A stretch of DNA of 64,000 nucleotides from Clostridia bacterium (GTDB taxonomy: Bacteria; Bacillota; Clostridia; TANB77; CAG-508). Shown in pieces: positions 35,201-43,524 of this stretch. Below the pieces are notes generated by a model. It saw only the letters and a list, made by a program, of their open reading frames with translations. It was not told the DNA's origin and did no database searches. Position numbers and translations under genes: made by a program. The stretch covers positions 1-64,000 of the forward strand of contig CAAGKN010000013.1 in NCBI GenBank assembly GCA_900770415.1, read 5' to 3'. Position 1 is the stretch's first letter, and each line of letters starts with the position of its first letter.

Positions 35201-35848
35201 TAAGAATTTCTTAGCTTTTTCTGATTGTTTTTTTAATGGTTCAATATTTGCTTCTATTTCTGCTAAAATATCATTTATCCTAAGTAAATTTAATTTTGTT
35301 TGTTCTAGTTTTTTCTCTGATTCTGCTTTTCTTACTCTATATTTTACAATTCCTGCTGCTTCTTCAAAAATTGCTCTTCTATCTTCTGATTTATTACTTA
35401 AGATCTCATCTATTTTTCCTTGTCCTATTATAGAATAACCATCTTTTCCAATTCCTGTGTCCATAAATAATTCCAAAACATCTTTTAATCTACATGGCGT
35501 TTTATTTATGTAATAACCTGATTCTCCATTTCTATATATTCTTCTTGTAACTGTAACTTCTGAATATTCTATTGGTAATTTTCCATCAGTATTATCAATT
35601 ACTATTGAAGCTTCTGCAAATCCTAATGATTTTCTATTTTGAGTTCCAGCAAATATAATATCTTCTGACTTTGAACCTCTTAGGGATTTCATGCTTTGCT
35701 CTCCAAGAACCCATCTAATACTATCAGAAATATTACTTTTTCCAGAACCATTTGGTCCTATTACTGTTGTAATCCCTGGCATAAATTCTAATACTGTTTT
35801 ATCTGCAAATGATTTAAATCCTTGCAATTCTAGTCTTTTTAAGTACAT
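32297..35848 (-). CDS. smc: chromosome segregation protein SMC
   Basis: Condensin ATPase. 1183 residues: Walker A GPNGSGKSNISDSIRW, two long coiled coils around a hinge (about residues 510-670, with GVIGIAADLVKVD and SGAITGGSTTVKANN), then the signature LLSGGEKAFTAIALLF and Walker B CVLDEIEAALDD. Length is normal. The ATG at 35846-35848 is chosen because the upstream GTG lies inside the GGTGG ribosome binding site. It is read alone; ftsY, a frequent neighbour, is not adjacent. Confidence 0.97.
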   Translation of the reverse strand: MYLKRLELQGFKSFADKTVLEFMPGITTVIGPNGSGKSNISDSIRWVLGEQSMKSLRGSKSEDIIFAGTQNRKSLGFAEASIVIDNTDGKLPIEYSEVTVTRRIYRNGESGYYINKTPCRLKDVLELFMDTGIGKDGYSIIGQGKIDEILSNKSEDRRAIFEEAAGIVKYRVRKAESEKKLEQTKLNLLRINDILAEIEANIEPLKKQSEKAKKFLDLREELKGIEIGLFLFSIDNYKQKLVEITKDMDIFVTQQQDEETKMQEMQNLKEELKTKIDEITEKIEETQNLGFETSKKQEQINSDINLANERISNNKENYERYLKEIEEVKNRVKELEEEKTQRLEKKLNLSSNREKFAKELEEKEKELEEISKKLSSEEKQIEEQKKKVESNVDSKYEKATQINTQEVNYENLEKREKVVKNEISDTISELDQKRLEKDEISKTFYEIEAKRNEASKKLEAINEKREASIAKSKEYQDKINTLSTELRIKDSKLKFLSDMEKEKEGYIRSVKSLLLDCDKDASLKKGMHGVLANILTVPKEYETAIETVLGQTLQNIVTDTEEDAKKLIEHLRKNNLGRASFLPIASVKGKRIDKLIKNSLGGVIGIAADLVKVDKKYEEIILNLLGRTVIVDNMETAIILARQNKYSFRIVTLKGDVINPSGAITGGSTTVKANNIIGRTSQIQELEKDIKKLNKKIEELEQQKEEYEKSQEDVIEEVMGLEHIMQDTEIVYATEKQKVVSIEENITKLENKLANLRKELSQIGEDKKNNKEEAEKLQQEIEVLEKENEELQKEITAFSDKNKDTQKYIDDLNFDITNLKISVSSFDESNSSIDEIVARIEQDIQNNKTSIENKKQLREKIVEDNKNLEEEILKLNEQIEQMKQEVSTSGEKVEELKKERISKNEELAKAEEEITSKFKIIEDLKAQITKQEVKKSKIEYELEQIINKMWEDYEITPNNVAEEYKKPDNVAETTKRVKHLRDEIRNLGSINVDSIEEYKQTKERYDFMCEQRLDLEDSSSKLKKVIQDMTKIMKEQFEKQFKVINKNFGEVFSELFGGGKAELKLTDEENILECGIDIEAQPPGKKLQNMTLLSGGEKAFTAIALLFAILKINPAPFCVLDEIEAALDDVNVYRFAEYLKKFTQTTQFLVITHRKGTMEAADTVYGITMEENGISKLLSMKLK

Positions 35849-35872
35849 GTTTTCCACCTTTTTTTCTTACTT

Positions 35873-35902
35873 AAACAAAAGGGGATTTTTCCCCTTTTGT
35901 TT
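35873..35902. terminator. hairpin ahead of smc
   Basis: AAACAAAAGGGG / CCCCTTTTGTTT with a 6-base loop, between the terminator of the gene at 35993-37294 and the smc start. It may be a second terminator or part of the smc leader. Confidence 0.65.
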
Positions 35903-35943
35903 ATAATATATTAAAATCTTCAAATTTTCAACTTTTTTTGCAA

Positions 35944-35974
35944 AAAAATCTCTGTTTATAAAACAGAGATTTTT
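35944..35974 (-). terminator. intrinsic terminator
   Basis: 14-bp stem AAAAATCTCTGTTT / AAACAGAGATTTTT with a 3-base loop, 19 bases after the stop of the gene at 35993. Confidence 0.85.
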
Positions 35975-35992
35975 AAGTTAAATATTTTTAAT

Positions 35993-37294
35993 CTAATATG
36001 GTCTAATATTTACATTTCCTATGCTTTCTTGTGATGCTCGTTCTTCTATTGCACTTTCTGCTTCACTTGTAGCCTCATCCTTTATCTGCATTATTGATTG
36101 AAAAAAGCCTATTATTGTGTCTTCTATCCCTTCTTTTTCTTTTACAAGCATAACAACAGTTTCTTTTATTTTTTCTATCTCTTCTATTGACATATCATTT
36201 ATTATAACACTATTCTCATCTGTTAGTTCTTCAACTGTATTATCAACATTAAATTTTATATCCATATTTACATTTACTAAAAGTTTGTTTTCAGTATCTC
36301 CACTACCTGTTACTTCATAGCTCATTACATATTTTTCATTTGAAGTTTTTAGTATATCAATTATTACTTTCATTTCTTCAGATGTAGTAATTTGAATTGT
36401 TAAGTTGTCATTTTGTGTCCCTATATTTTTTGTTATTCTTGCTTGGTAGTCTTCTCCATTTATTGTTATTTCTATTTTTATTAATTTTTCTTCATATACG
36501 TAAATTGTTTGTGTGAAGTCAAATTTTGAATTTTTTATACTTTTAATAACCTCACTTATATCTGAATTATCTATGTTAATAGAATCACATATTTGCTTTA
36601 TTTCTTCACTATTTAGTTTTAATTCATATTTTTTTGCTTCAACAGATGATCCATTTAATTCTATTTGTGTCTTTCCTAAATTAGAATATTGTTCTTTAGA
36701 TGTTTGTTCTGCTACTTTTGTAAAGAATTCTGTGCAAACAGTTTTAACTTCTTCTATACTTTCATCTATTTGACTACTGTAATTAGAAAGTTCAATTTTA
36801 TCAATGTTTTCTTCATTTAAGTCTAATTTTTCAGAAAATGAATTTAAATTTTGATTTTGTATTGTGATATACTTTTGAGTAATATCTTTAAATGATATTC
36901 CAAACTTGTCTTTATTATATATTCCATCTATTTCAAGTATATCTTTTTTGTTATTATTACCAAAAAATAAACTAATTTCAGCTTTGTTTCCTATTGGATC
37001 ATTTTTACCATTTAGTACAACTGTTGCGTTATTTAAAACATTTTGATCATTCATAGTTATATTTATAGTAGCATCTATATTTTGTTCACTTTTTTCGCTT
37101 GCAAATCTTGTTAATGTTTGCTTCATGGAATCAAAATCAATTATTTTTGATAGTTGTTCTTCAGTTGCATATTTATAAAAAATCTCCTTATTTGTTTTAA
37201 AAGTATCTGTGTAAAAATAAATATATGCCCCTATTCCAATTCCAACTACTAATATTCCTATTATTACAAAGGATAATATTTTTATTGCTTTCAT
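35993..37294 (-). CDS. membrane-anchored extracytoplasmic protein of unknown function
   Basis: 433 residues. One N-terminal membrane anchor (ILSFVIIGILVVGIGIGAYI) with a short basic cytoplasmic start, then TDTFKTNKEIFYKYATEEQL and a long Ser/Asn/Glu-rich, beta-strand-rich exterior. The C-terminus is Glu/Ser-rich without a cell-wall anchor. I have seen this TDxFKTNKExFYKYA beginning in many clostridial hypothetical proteins but know no function. It is a single gene with its own terminator and faces the plus-strand gene at 37400. Confidence 0.7.
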   Translation of the reverse strand: MKAIKILSFVIIGILVVGIGIGAYIYFYTDTFKTNKEIFYKYATEEQLSKIIDFDSMKQTLTRFASEKSEQNIDATINITMNDQNVLNNATVVLNGKNDPIGNKAEISLFFGNNNKKDILEIDGIYNKDKFGISFKDITQKYITIQNQNLNSFSEKLDLNEENIDKIELSNYSSQIDESIEEVKTVCTEFFTKVAEQTSKEQYSNLGKTQIELNGSSVEAKKYELKLNSEEIKQICDSINIDNSDISEVIKSIKNSKFDFTQTIYVYEEKLIKIEITINGEDYQARITKNIGTQNDNLTIQITTSEEMKVIIDILKTSNEKYVMSYEVTGSGDTENKLLVNVNMDIKFNVDNTVEELTDENSVIINDMSIEEIEKIKETVVMLVKEKEGIEDTIIGFFQSIMQIKDEATSEAESAIEERASQESIGNVNIRPY

Positions 37295-37399
37295 TTACAA
37301 ATCACCTCTTTATTTACTATATTTTAATGTTTTTAGTCACTTCTTGTCAATATAAATCATAGAATATATTAAGTAAAATAAAGAAAGGAAATGATGTAA

Positions 37400-37831
37400 A
37401 TGGAATTTGAAAAAGATTTTTGCCCAGTTGTTAAGGTTGATGGTTTTATTGAAAAAGGTAAACAATTTGACTTAGAAATAAATTTACCAGAAGATAACAG
37501 AAACGTAATATATGGAGTAATTAAAGATTGTTACAAAGATCCTGTTGAAGACGCTGTTGTAAAATTAATAGAAGTTTGTTATGAATATGGTAAAGAAGAA
37601 AGAAGACCAGTTTCTCATACTTTTACAGATAAAGATGGCGAATTTGTATTTGGTCCACTTTGTCCTGATAAATCTTATGAAATTCAAATATGGGTAGATA
37701 GAGTAAAACACGTAAAAATTTGCAAAGAATGTAAACGTCATGGTAAATGCTTAAAAGGTGTAAAACTTGATTGTGATGATAAACCTTGCAAAGATGATTG
37801 TAAACCAGATTGTAATAAACCTTGTAAATAG
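37400..37831 (+). CDS. carboxypeptidase-regulatory-like protein with Cys/Lys-rich tail
   Basis: 143 residues. The middle forms a CarboxypepD_reg-like (prealbumin) beta-sandwich: VIYGVIKDCYKDPVEDAVVK and TFTDKDGEFVFGPLCPDKSY. The C-terminus is rich in Cys, Lys and Asp (CKECKRHGKCLKGVKLDCDD, then CKDDCKPDCNKPCK), suggesting metal binding or disulfide cross-linking. There is no signal peptide, so a coat or spore-surface role is possible by analogy with other Cys-rich clostridial proteins; this is inference. Good Shine-Dalgarno AAAGGAAATGATG region upstream. Confidence 0.75.
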   Translation: MEFEKDFCPVVKVDGFIEKGKQFDLEINLPEDNRNVIYGVIKDCYKDPVEDAVVKLIEVCYEYGKEERRPVSHTFTDKDGEFVFGPLCPDKSYEIQIWVDRVKHVKICKECKRHGKCLKGVKLDCDDKPCKDDCKPDCNKPCK

Positions 37832-37840
37832 GGTTATATA

Positions 37841-37874
37841 AATAAGGACGTATTTTAATTTATACGTCCTTATT
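37841..37874. terminator. bidirectional terminator
   Basis: AATAAGGACGTAT / ATACGTCCTTATT with an 8-base loop, T-rich on the plus side, between convergent genes. Confidence 0.85.
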
Positions 37875-37876
37875 TT

Positions 37877-38014
37877 TTAAAATGCACCTATTTTTTTTGC
37901 TAATTGCCTACCTTTTTTCTTTATAATTTTTTTATTCATCATTCCTTCATTATACATAATTGCCATACCTGCGGCTATTGCAGTTCCTATAATCATACCT
38001 TTTACAAATTTCAT
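37877..38014 (-). CDS. 45-residue protein with one membrane helix and basic tail
   Basis: Begins MKFVKGMIIGTAIAAGMAIM and ends NKKIIKKKGRQLAKKIGAF. AGGAG lies 8 bases ahead of the ATG, a strong ribosome binding site. One Gly/Ala-rich membrane helix followed by a Lys-rich cytoplasmic tail; it resembles small YtxH-type envelope proteins but this is not certain. Located 14 bases downstream of the TauE/SafE half-gene at 38029, so it probably belongs to the same transcript. Confidence 0.7.
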   Translation of the reverse strand: MKFVKGMIIGTAIAAGMAIMYNEGMMNKKIIKKKGRQLAKKIGAF

Positions 38015-38028
38015 TTTTATTCTCCTTT

Positions 38029-38442
38029 CTAATATAAATTGGAATTTGTTTTTTCTATATTTTTATTATTACTTTTTCTATCTTTTTTATACTGTCTGAT
38101 TAATGAATAAATTTCATAAATTGAAATCAAAATTAAAAAAATTCCAAAATATTTTTTTAGATGTTTTACATCCATATTCACTGATATTTTTGCTCCTATT
38201 ATTGCTCCTACAATTCCTGATATTGCTACTGGAATTCCCACTTTCCAGTTTATAAGTTTATCTTTTATTGTTGTAACAATTGCCGAAAGTGATGTCGGCA
38301 CAAAAAACACAAGATTTGTGGCTTGTGCTGTATGTTGTTCTACTCCCATAAAAACAGAAAGTACAAGAATTAAAATTGTTCCTCCTCCCATTCCAGTGCC
38401 ACTTACTGTTCCCGATACCAATCCTGTAAGAATCTCTAACAT
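38029..38442 (-). CDS. TauE/SafE permease, second half-size gene
   Basis: 137 residues, four membrane helices. The start has GLVSGTVSGTGMGGGTILIL, the conserved glycine-rich segment of TauE/SafE (TSUP) transporters, and a central VGIPVAISGIVGAIIGAKIS. TSUP permeases are normally one chain of about 250 residues made of two homologous halves; here each half is a separate gene. The partner at 38456-38800 ends 14 bases before. The products probably pair in the membrane. Substrate (sulfite, sulfonate or another small anion) unknown. Confidence 0.8.
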   Translation of the reverse strand: MLEILTGLVSGTVSGTGMGGGTILILVLSVFMGVEQHTAQATNLVFFVPTSLSAIVTTIKDKLINWKVGIPVAISGIVGAIIGAKISVNMDVKHLKKYFGIFLILISIYEIYSLIRQYKKDRKSNNKNIEKTNSNLY

Positions 38443-38455
38443 ATTTTTCTCCTAT

Positions 38456-38800
38456 CTAAATTATCATTTTTATTGAAACATAAATTAAAAACACAATAAA
38501 TATCATCTTTAAAACTTTGTCTGGTAATTTTTTTAATAACTTTGAGCCAATAAAGCCTCCTATTATACCTCCTATTGCGCATTTAATTCCAATATTCCAA
38601 TTAATGTAGTTATTATTATAGTAAAATAATCCACTAGTGATAACCATTGGCAAAATTGAAAAAACAGAGGTAGCTCTTGCCTCTGCTTCGTCTAATTTAA
38701 ATATATGAACAAATGCAGGTACAACTATCATTCCACCGCCTGCTGCAAAAAGTCCGCTTATGAACCCTGCACTTATTCCTAAAAGTATCTTTTTAATCAT
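38456..38800 (-). CDS. TauE/SafE permease, first half-size gene
   Basis: 114 residues, four membrane helices. It starts MIKKILLGISAGFISGLFAA, then GGGMIVVPAF and a repeat-like GIKCAIGGIIGGFIGSKLL, similar to the second half at 38029-38442. The stop is a normal TAA with no frameshift signature, and the second gene has its own start and Shine-Dalgarno-like AGGAGAA, so this is a gene split and not a break. See the partner entry. Confidence 0.8.
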   Translation of the reverse strand: MIKKILLGISAGFISGLFAAGGGMIVVPAFVHIFKLDEAEARATSVFSILPMVITSGLFYYNNNYINWNIGIKCAIGGIIGGFIGSKLLKKLPDKVLKMIFIVFLIYVSIKMII

Positions 38801-39020
38801 ACTATTTCCTATTCTTTTCTATATTACTTTCCGTCTTTATATCTATATTTTTACACGTTTTTCAATTTTTATTCTTTTATTTTTTATAAATATCAAATTC
38901 ATTTTTTACTGGTAGGCAACTTTTTCTTACGTTTATCGTTATATTAATTTTAATCCATGTGATTTTTCAACATTAAATGATAAAATACAACATAATTTCG
39001 AAGAAGTGAGATGATGTTCT

Positions 39021-39242
39021 ATGATAAAAATTAGATTATCCGATTTATTAGGAAAACATAAAATGACTCAAAAAGCCTTATCTGAAATTACAGGTATTAG
39101 ACCTGCAACTATTTCTAAAATGTATTATGAAGAAGTAAAAAGAATTGATGTTAGACACTTAAACAACATTTGCAAAGCTTTTGACTGTGAAATTTCTGAA
39201 TTGTTAGAATATATACCAGATAAAAAAGTTGTAAAAAAATAA
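39021..39242 (+). CDS. XRE-family (Cro/CI) helix-turn-helix regulator
   Basis: 73 residues, a single HTH domain: IRLSDLLGKHKMTQKALSEI, then TGIRPATISKMYYEE and a C-terminal RHLNNICKAFDCEISELLEY. This is the stand-alone Cro type often found next to toxin or phage genes, but neither neighbour is a toxin. A GAAGTGAGATG stretch lies ahead of the ATG. Single-gene unit on the plus strand, sharing a terminator with rarA. Confidence 0.88.
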   Translation: MIKIRLSDLLGKHKMTQKALSEITGIRPATISKMYYEEVKRIDVRHLNNICKAFDCEISELLEYIPDKKVVKK

Positions 39243-39255
39243 AATTTTTTAAAAG

Positions 39256-39285
39256 AACCCAATTTATTTTTTAATAAATTGGGTT
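39256..39285. terminator. bidirectional terminator between XRE gene and rarA
   Basis: AACCCAATTTATT / AATAAATTGGGTT with loop TTTT. Confidence 0.85.
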
Positions 39286-39317
39286 TACTTTTTGATTAGA
39301 GAAAATAGTACTGTTCT

Positions 39318-40559
39318 CTAATCTATTGTTTCGTCCTTTATATAGTACTTTGTACCTAGCATTTTGTCTGGCAAATATTGTTGTTCTACTTGATGATTTG
39401 GATAATCATGTGGATATTTATAACCTTCTCCATATCCAAAATCTTTCATTCCAGAAACTGGTGCATTTCTTATATGCATTGGAATTTCGCCTGTATCTTT
39501 TGTCTCCACATCTTCTAAAGCTTTGTTTATTGCCAAATATGTTGCATTTGATTTTTTTGATGTCGCTACATATATTGCAGCTTCTGATAATATTATTCTT
39601 GCCTCTGGCATTCCTACACTTGCTACTGCTTGCATTGCACTATTTGCAACAACTAATGCATTTGGATTTGCAAGTCCTACATCCTCTGCTGCTGCAATCA
39701 CAATTCTTCTTGCAATAAAAACTGGGTCTTCTCCACCTGCAATTGCTCGTGCTAAATAAAATGCTGTTGCATCCGGATCGCTTCCTCTCATTGATTTTAT
39801 AAATGCACTTATATTATCATAATGACTATCTCCAGTTTTATCAAACATTGATTTCTTTTTTCCAACGCATTCAGCAGCGATTTCATTTGTTATATTAATG
39901 AGCCCATTTTTATCTACTGGTGTTGTAAGTACTGCTATTTCTAGACTGTTTAATGCTGTTCTTACATCACCATTAGAAATTTCTGCTATTTTTTTAAGTG
40001 TTTCGTCTTCTATATTTATATTATAACTTCCAAGTCCCTCTGGATTTTTTATAGCATTTTTTAATATTGTAAATATATTTTCTACAGAAAGTGGTTTTAG
40101 TTTGAAAACCATAGACCTTGAAATTAAAGCTTTATTAACTTCAAAATATGGATTTTCTGTTGTAGCTCCAATTAATATAACTGTACCATTCTCTACAAAA
40201 GGAAGCAATGCATCTTGTTGCAATTTGTTAAATCTATGAATCTCATCTATAAATAATATGCATTTTCCTGTTGGGTTAAGTAATGGATTTTTAGCCTCTT
40301 CTATTGCTGATTTTATATCTCCAACCCCAGAAGTTACTGCATTTAATTTTATAAATTTATATTTAGTTGTATTACTTATAACTTTAGCTAAAGATGTTTT
40401 ACCTGAACCTGTTGGTCCCCATAAGATTATACTAGATAATCTATCTGCTTTTATTGTTCTATATAAAATTTTGTCTTTACCTAAAATTTCTTCTTGCCCA
40501 ATAAATTCATCTAGTGTTTGTGGTCTTACGCGGTGGGCCAGTGGTATATTTAAATCCAT
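39318..40559 (-). CDS. rarA: replication-associated recombination protein A
   Basis: AAA+ ATPase of the clamp-loader family acting at stalled forks. 413 residues: Walker A GPTGSGKTSLAKVISN, Walker B CILFIDEIHRFNK, sensor 1 GATTENPYFEVN, and the C-terminal tetramerisation domain (RGSDPDATAFYLARAIAGGE). It starts after GAGAGGAG and is followed upstream by ruvA with a 36-base gap, so the two DNA-repair genes form a unit. Confidence 0.94.
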   Translation of the reverse strand: MDLNIPLAHRVRPQTLDEFIGQEEILGKDKILYRTIKADRLSSIILWGPTGSGKTSLAKVISNTTKYKFIKLNAVTSGVGDIKSAIEEAKNPLLNPTGKCILFIDEIHRFNKLQQDALLPFVENGTVILIGATTENPYFEVNKALISRSMVFKLKPLSVENIFTILKNAIKNPEGLGSYNINIEDETLKKIAEISNGDVRTALNSLEIAVLTTPVDKNGLINITNEIAAECVGKKKSMFDKTGDSHYDNISAFIKSMRGSDPDATAFYLARAIAGGEDPVFIARRIVIAAAEDVGLANPNALVVANSAMQAVASVGMPEARIILSEAAIYVATSKKSNATYLAINKALEDVETKDTGEIPMHIRNAPVSGMKDFGYGEGYKYPHDYPNHQVEQQYLPDKMLGTKYYIKDETID

Positions 40560-40595
40560 TTGTTCTCCTCTCTAAAATAAATTGAAATTTATTTT

Positions 40596-41195
40596 TCAAT
40601 TTCTTGCTAAGTTTTTTAATCCTTGTTTTATTATCTCTTCTAATTGTAAATTCTTTGTATCTACATTTTCCAAAGCTTTTTCTATTTCTCGTTTCGTATA
40701 ACCTAATACTTGTAATGCTGCTATTGCTTCACTTGTTTCTTCTTCGTTTGTTATTGATAATTTTACTTCTTCTGTTTTTGTTATTGCTTCTTCTGTTTTT
40801 AATTTATCCTTAAGCTCTAACACTATTCTTGCTGCTGTTTTTTTACCTATTCCTGGTATTTTTACTAATTGAGATATATCATCTGATATTACAGCAAGTG
40901 CAAAACTTGATGGACTTATTTCTGAAAGCATTGCTATTGCTGATTTTGCCCCTATACCACTTACTTGTAACAAAAGTTCAAACATTCTTAATTCCTCATT
41001 TGTGTTAAATCCATATAAACTAATATTATCTTCTCTTACATAATAATGTGTATGTACTTTAACAACTTCACCAATTTCTCCTAAAGCTTCTATTGCTTTT
41101 GTTGCCATAAATATCTTATAGCCAATTCCACCTACATCTATTACAACATAATTATTTGATTTTTGTTCTAAACTACCTTTTATATATGCAAACAT
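40596..41195 (-). CDS. ruvA: Holliday junction branch-migration protein RuvA
   Basis: Tetramer that binds four-way junctions and loads RuvB. 199 residues from the ATG at 41193-41195 (AAGGAG upstream; a longer version lacks a site). OB-fold start MFAYIKGSLEQKSNNYVVID, two helix-hairpin-helix motifs (VSGIGAKSAIAML and IPGIGKKTAARIV) and the C-terminal RuvB-binding three-helix domain (AIAALQVLGYTKREIEKAL). ruvB is not adjacent here; rarA follows instead. Confidence 0.95.
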   Translation of the reverse strand: MFAYIKGSLEQKSNNYVVIDVGGIGYKIFMATKAIEALGEIGEVVKVHTHYYVREDNISLYGFNTNEELRMFELLLQVSGIGAKSAIAMLSEISPSSFALAVISDDISQLVKIPGIGKKTAARIVLELKDKLKTEEAITKTEEVKLSITNEEETSEAIAALQVLGYTKREIEKALENVDTKNLQLEEIIKQGLKNLARN

Positions 41196-41290
41196 TTTAT
41201 CTTCTCCTTGCAAACAAATTTTCTGTATGTATTTTATCATATTAAATTTATTTTGCAATAGTTTTTTTATATTTTATACTGCAAACAAAT

Positions 41291-41319
41291 ACCCCTAAAC
41301 TTTTGTAAAGCTTAGGGGT
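41291..41319 (-). terminator. terminator of glmS
   Basis: ACCCCTAA / TTAGGGGT with a 13-base loop, just after the glmS stop at 41325; weak T-run. Confidence 0.65.
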
Positions 41320-41324
41320 TCTTT

Positions 41325-43148
41325 TTATTCAACTGTAACTGATTTTGCTAAATTCCTTGGTTTATCCACATCCAAACCTTTTTCTTTTGAAATGTAGTAT
41401 GAAAGTACTTGCATTGGTATTACAGAAAGTATTGGAGATATAAATGGGTTTGTTTTTGGTATTTTTATTACTGTATCAAATCCATCATTTTTTATATCTT
41501 CACTTGTAATTAGAAGTACTTTTGCACCTCTTGTTACTACTTCTTGAACATTGCTTATTGATTTTTCTACTAATCTTTTATCTGTCATTGTTGCAACTAC
41601 CGTTATCCCATTTTCTATTAAAGCTATTGGTCCGTGTTTTAATTCGCCTGATGCATATGCTTCTGAATGAATATATGATATTTCTTTTAGTTTTAAAGAG
41701 CCTTCTAAACTTACTGCATAGTCTGTTCCTCTTCCTAAAAAGAACATATCTTTTTCTTTGTATACTTTTTTAGCAAATTCTTTTATTTCTTCTAAGTCTT
41801 TTAATATCTCTTCAACTTGTGATGGTAATCTTAAAATATCTTTTTTTAATTCTTTTATTTCTTCTAAATCTGCTGTCTCTAGTTTCTCTGCAAAATATAA
41901 TCCTAATATACTAAGAAGTACCACTTGTGAAGTATATGCTTTTGTTGAAGCTACTGCTATTTCTGGTCCTGCGTGTGTATATATTGAGTAGTCTGCTTCT
42001 CTTGTTATAGAGCTACCAATTACATTTGATATTGCAAGTGTTTTTGCTCCTTTTGATTTTGCAAGTTTTAATGCAGCTATTGTATCTGCTGTTTCGCCTG
42101 ATTGGCTAATATATATAGCAAGTGTTTTATCATTTACTATTGGATCCCTATATCTAAATTCTGATGCAATGTCCACCTCTACTGGGATTTTGCAAAGTTT
42201 TTCAAATATAGTTTTTGCTACTAAACCTGCATGCATTGCAGTTCCACATGCTACTATATATATCTTATTTAAACTTTCTAAATATTCTTTTGTAAAGTTT
42301 AAATCCTCTATTTCTATATGACCATTATCTAATTTGGCACCAATTGTTTCTCTTATTGCATTTGGTTGTTCATTTATTTCTTTTAGCATAAAGTCTTCGT
42401 AACCATCTTTTTCTGCACTAGCTGCTCCCCACTCTATACTTTTTATTGGTTTATCTATCCTATTTAAGTCTTTATCATAAAAAGTTACATTATCTTTTGT
42501 AAGCTCTACAATCTCGTTATCATCTAAAAGATAAAAATCTTTTGTATAAGAAAGGATTGCTGGTATATCTGATGATATATAATTTTCTCCATTGCCTTTT
42601 CCTATAACAAGTGGACTATCTTTTCTTACGACAAACATTTTATCGTTTTCACTTACTGCTAATATTTCTAATGCATAGCTTCCTTTTAAATCATCGCATG
42701 TACTCTTTATTGCTTTTAACACATCATTTTCTTTTGTAAAATAGTAATGTATTAAATTTGGTATAGTTTCTGTATCTGTTTGTGATAAAAAATTATATCC
42801 TTTTTCTATTAAAAAGTTTCTTAATTCATGATAGTTCTCTATTATTCCATTATGGACAACTGCAAAAGAGCCTGAATTGTCCATATGCGGATGGGAATTT
42901 TCTTTTGATGGTTTTCCATGAGTTGCCCATCTTGTATGAGCAATACCAGTTGTTCCTTTCAAAGAATCAATTCCTTCCAAATTATATAAATTATTAACTC
43001 TTCCTTTGTCTTTTTTTACAACAATGTTGTTTCCTTCCATTACAGCAATTCCTGCTGAATCATAACCTCTGTATTCTAATCTTAAAAGTCCATTAATTAA
43101 TATTGGAGTTGCTTTTTTATCTCCTATATAACCTACAATTCCACACAT
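41325..43148 (-). CDS. glmS: glutamine--fructose-6-phosphate aminotransferase
   Basis: First step of amino-sugar and cell-wall precursor synthesis. 607 residues, normal length: the N-terminal nucleophile Cys2 in MCGIVGYIGD, the amidotransferase loop TRWATHGKPSKENSHPH, and two SIS domains (VACGTAMHAGLVAKTI; SQSGETADTIAAL) with a C-terminal DKPRNLAKSVTVE. A glmS ribozyme occupies the leader, so glucosamine-6-phosphate feedback is expected. Confidence 0.97.
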   Translation of the reverse strand: MCGIVGYIGDKKATPILINGLLRLEYRGYDSAGIAVMEGNNIVVKKDKGRVNNLYNLEGIDSLKGTTGIAHTRWATHGKPSKENSHPHMDNSGSFAVVHNGIIENYHELRNFLIEKGYNFLSQTDTETIPNLIHYYFTKENDVLKAIKSTCDDLKGSYALEILAVSENDKMFVVRKDSPLVIGKGNGENYISSDIPAILSYTKDFYLLDDNEIVELTKDNVTFYDKDLNRIDKPIKSIEWGAASAEKDGYEDFMLKEINEQPNAIRETIGAKLDNGHIEIEDLNFTKEYLESLNKIYIVACGTAMHAGLVAKTIFEKLCKIPVEVDIASEFRYRDPIVNDKTLAIYISQSGETADTIAALKLAKSKGAKTLAISNVIGSSITREADYSIYTHAGPEIAVASTKAYTSQVVLLSILGLYFAEKLETADLEEIKELKKDILRLPSQVEEILKDLEEIKEFAKKVYKEKDMFFLGRGTDYAVSLEGSLKLKEISYIHSEAYASGELKHGPIALIENGITVVATMTDKRLVEKSISNVQEVVTRGAKVLLITSEDIKNDGFDTVIKIPKTNPFISPILSVIPMQVLSYYISKEKGLDVDKPRNLAKSVTVE

Positions 43149-43212
43149 AGTGTACCTCCTAAAAAATCTAAAATGGAATTGAAAGTATTTTTAGTAAATT
43201 AAGGTTTATATT

Positions 43213-43341
43213 ACCTTTGTTCTAATATTGCTATTAGTCTTTGTGTAATATTTAATGACAACCATATGCCATAGAACCATCCGCCGAATCTTTCGATAAG
43301 TTCTAATCCTCGTCAACAATATATAATATTGTCCTGGCGCT
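43213..43341 (-). ncRNA. glmS ribozyme riboswitch
   Basis: Self-cleaving leader responsive to glucosamine-6-phosphate. Conserved segments appear in order on the minus strand: AGCGCCAG with the cleavage site before G at 43340, GTTGACGAGG, TTATCGAAAGATTCGGCGG, and the 3' GAACAAAGG pseudoknot strand. The first helix (GGACAATATTA / TATATTGTT) closes as expected. It ends 64 bases ahead of the glmS ATG. Confidence 0.94.
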
Positions 43342-43524
43342 ATATTTTAATCTCTAATCTCTGCTCCTTTCTTTTAAATTTTATTTACTTAAAAAATCTT
43401 TCAATACTGTATTATATTACACTATTATCTTTTTTGAAGCAAGTCTTTTTTAAAAATATATTTTACAATTTTGCACTGTTATGTTATTATATATTTGGTT
43501 ATATTATATGTAAGGAGTACTTTT

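Noticed and set aside
38029..38800. CGG-type frameshift between the two TauE/SafE halves
   Set aside because: The first gene ends in a normal stop, the second has its own start and Shine-Dalgarno, and no in-frame CGG is found at the junction.
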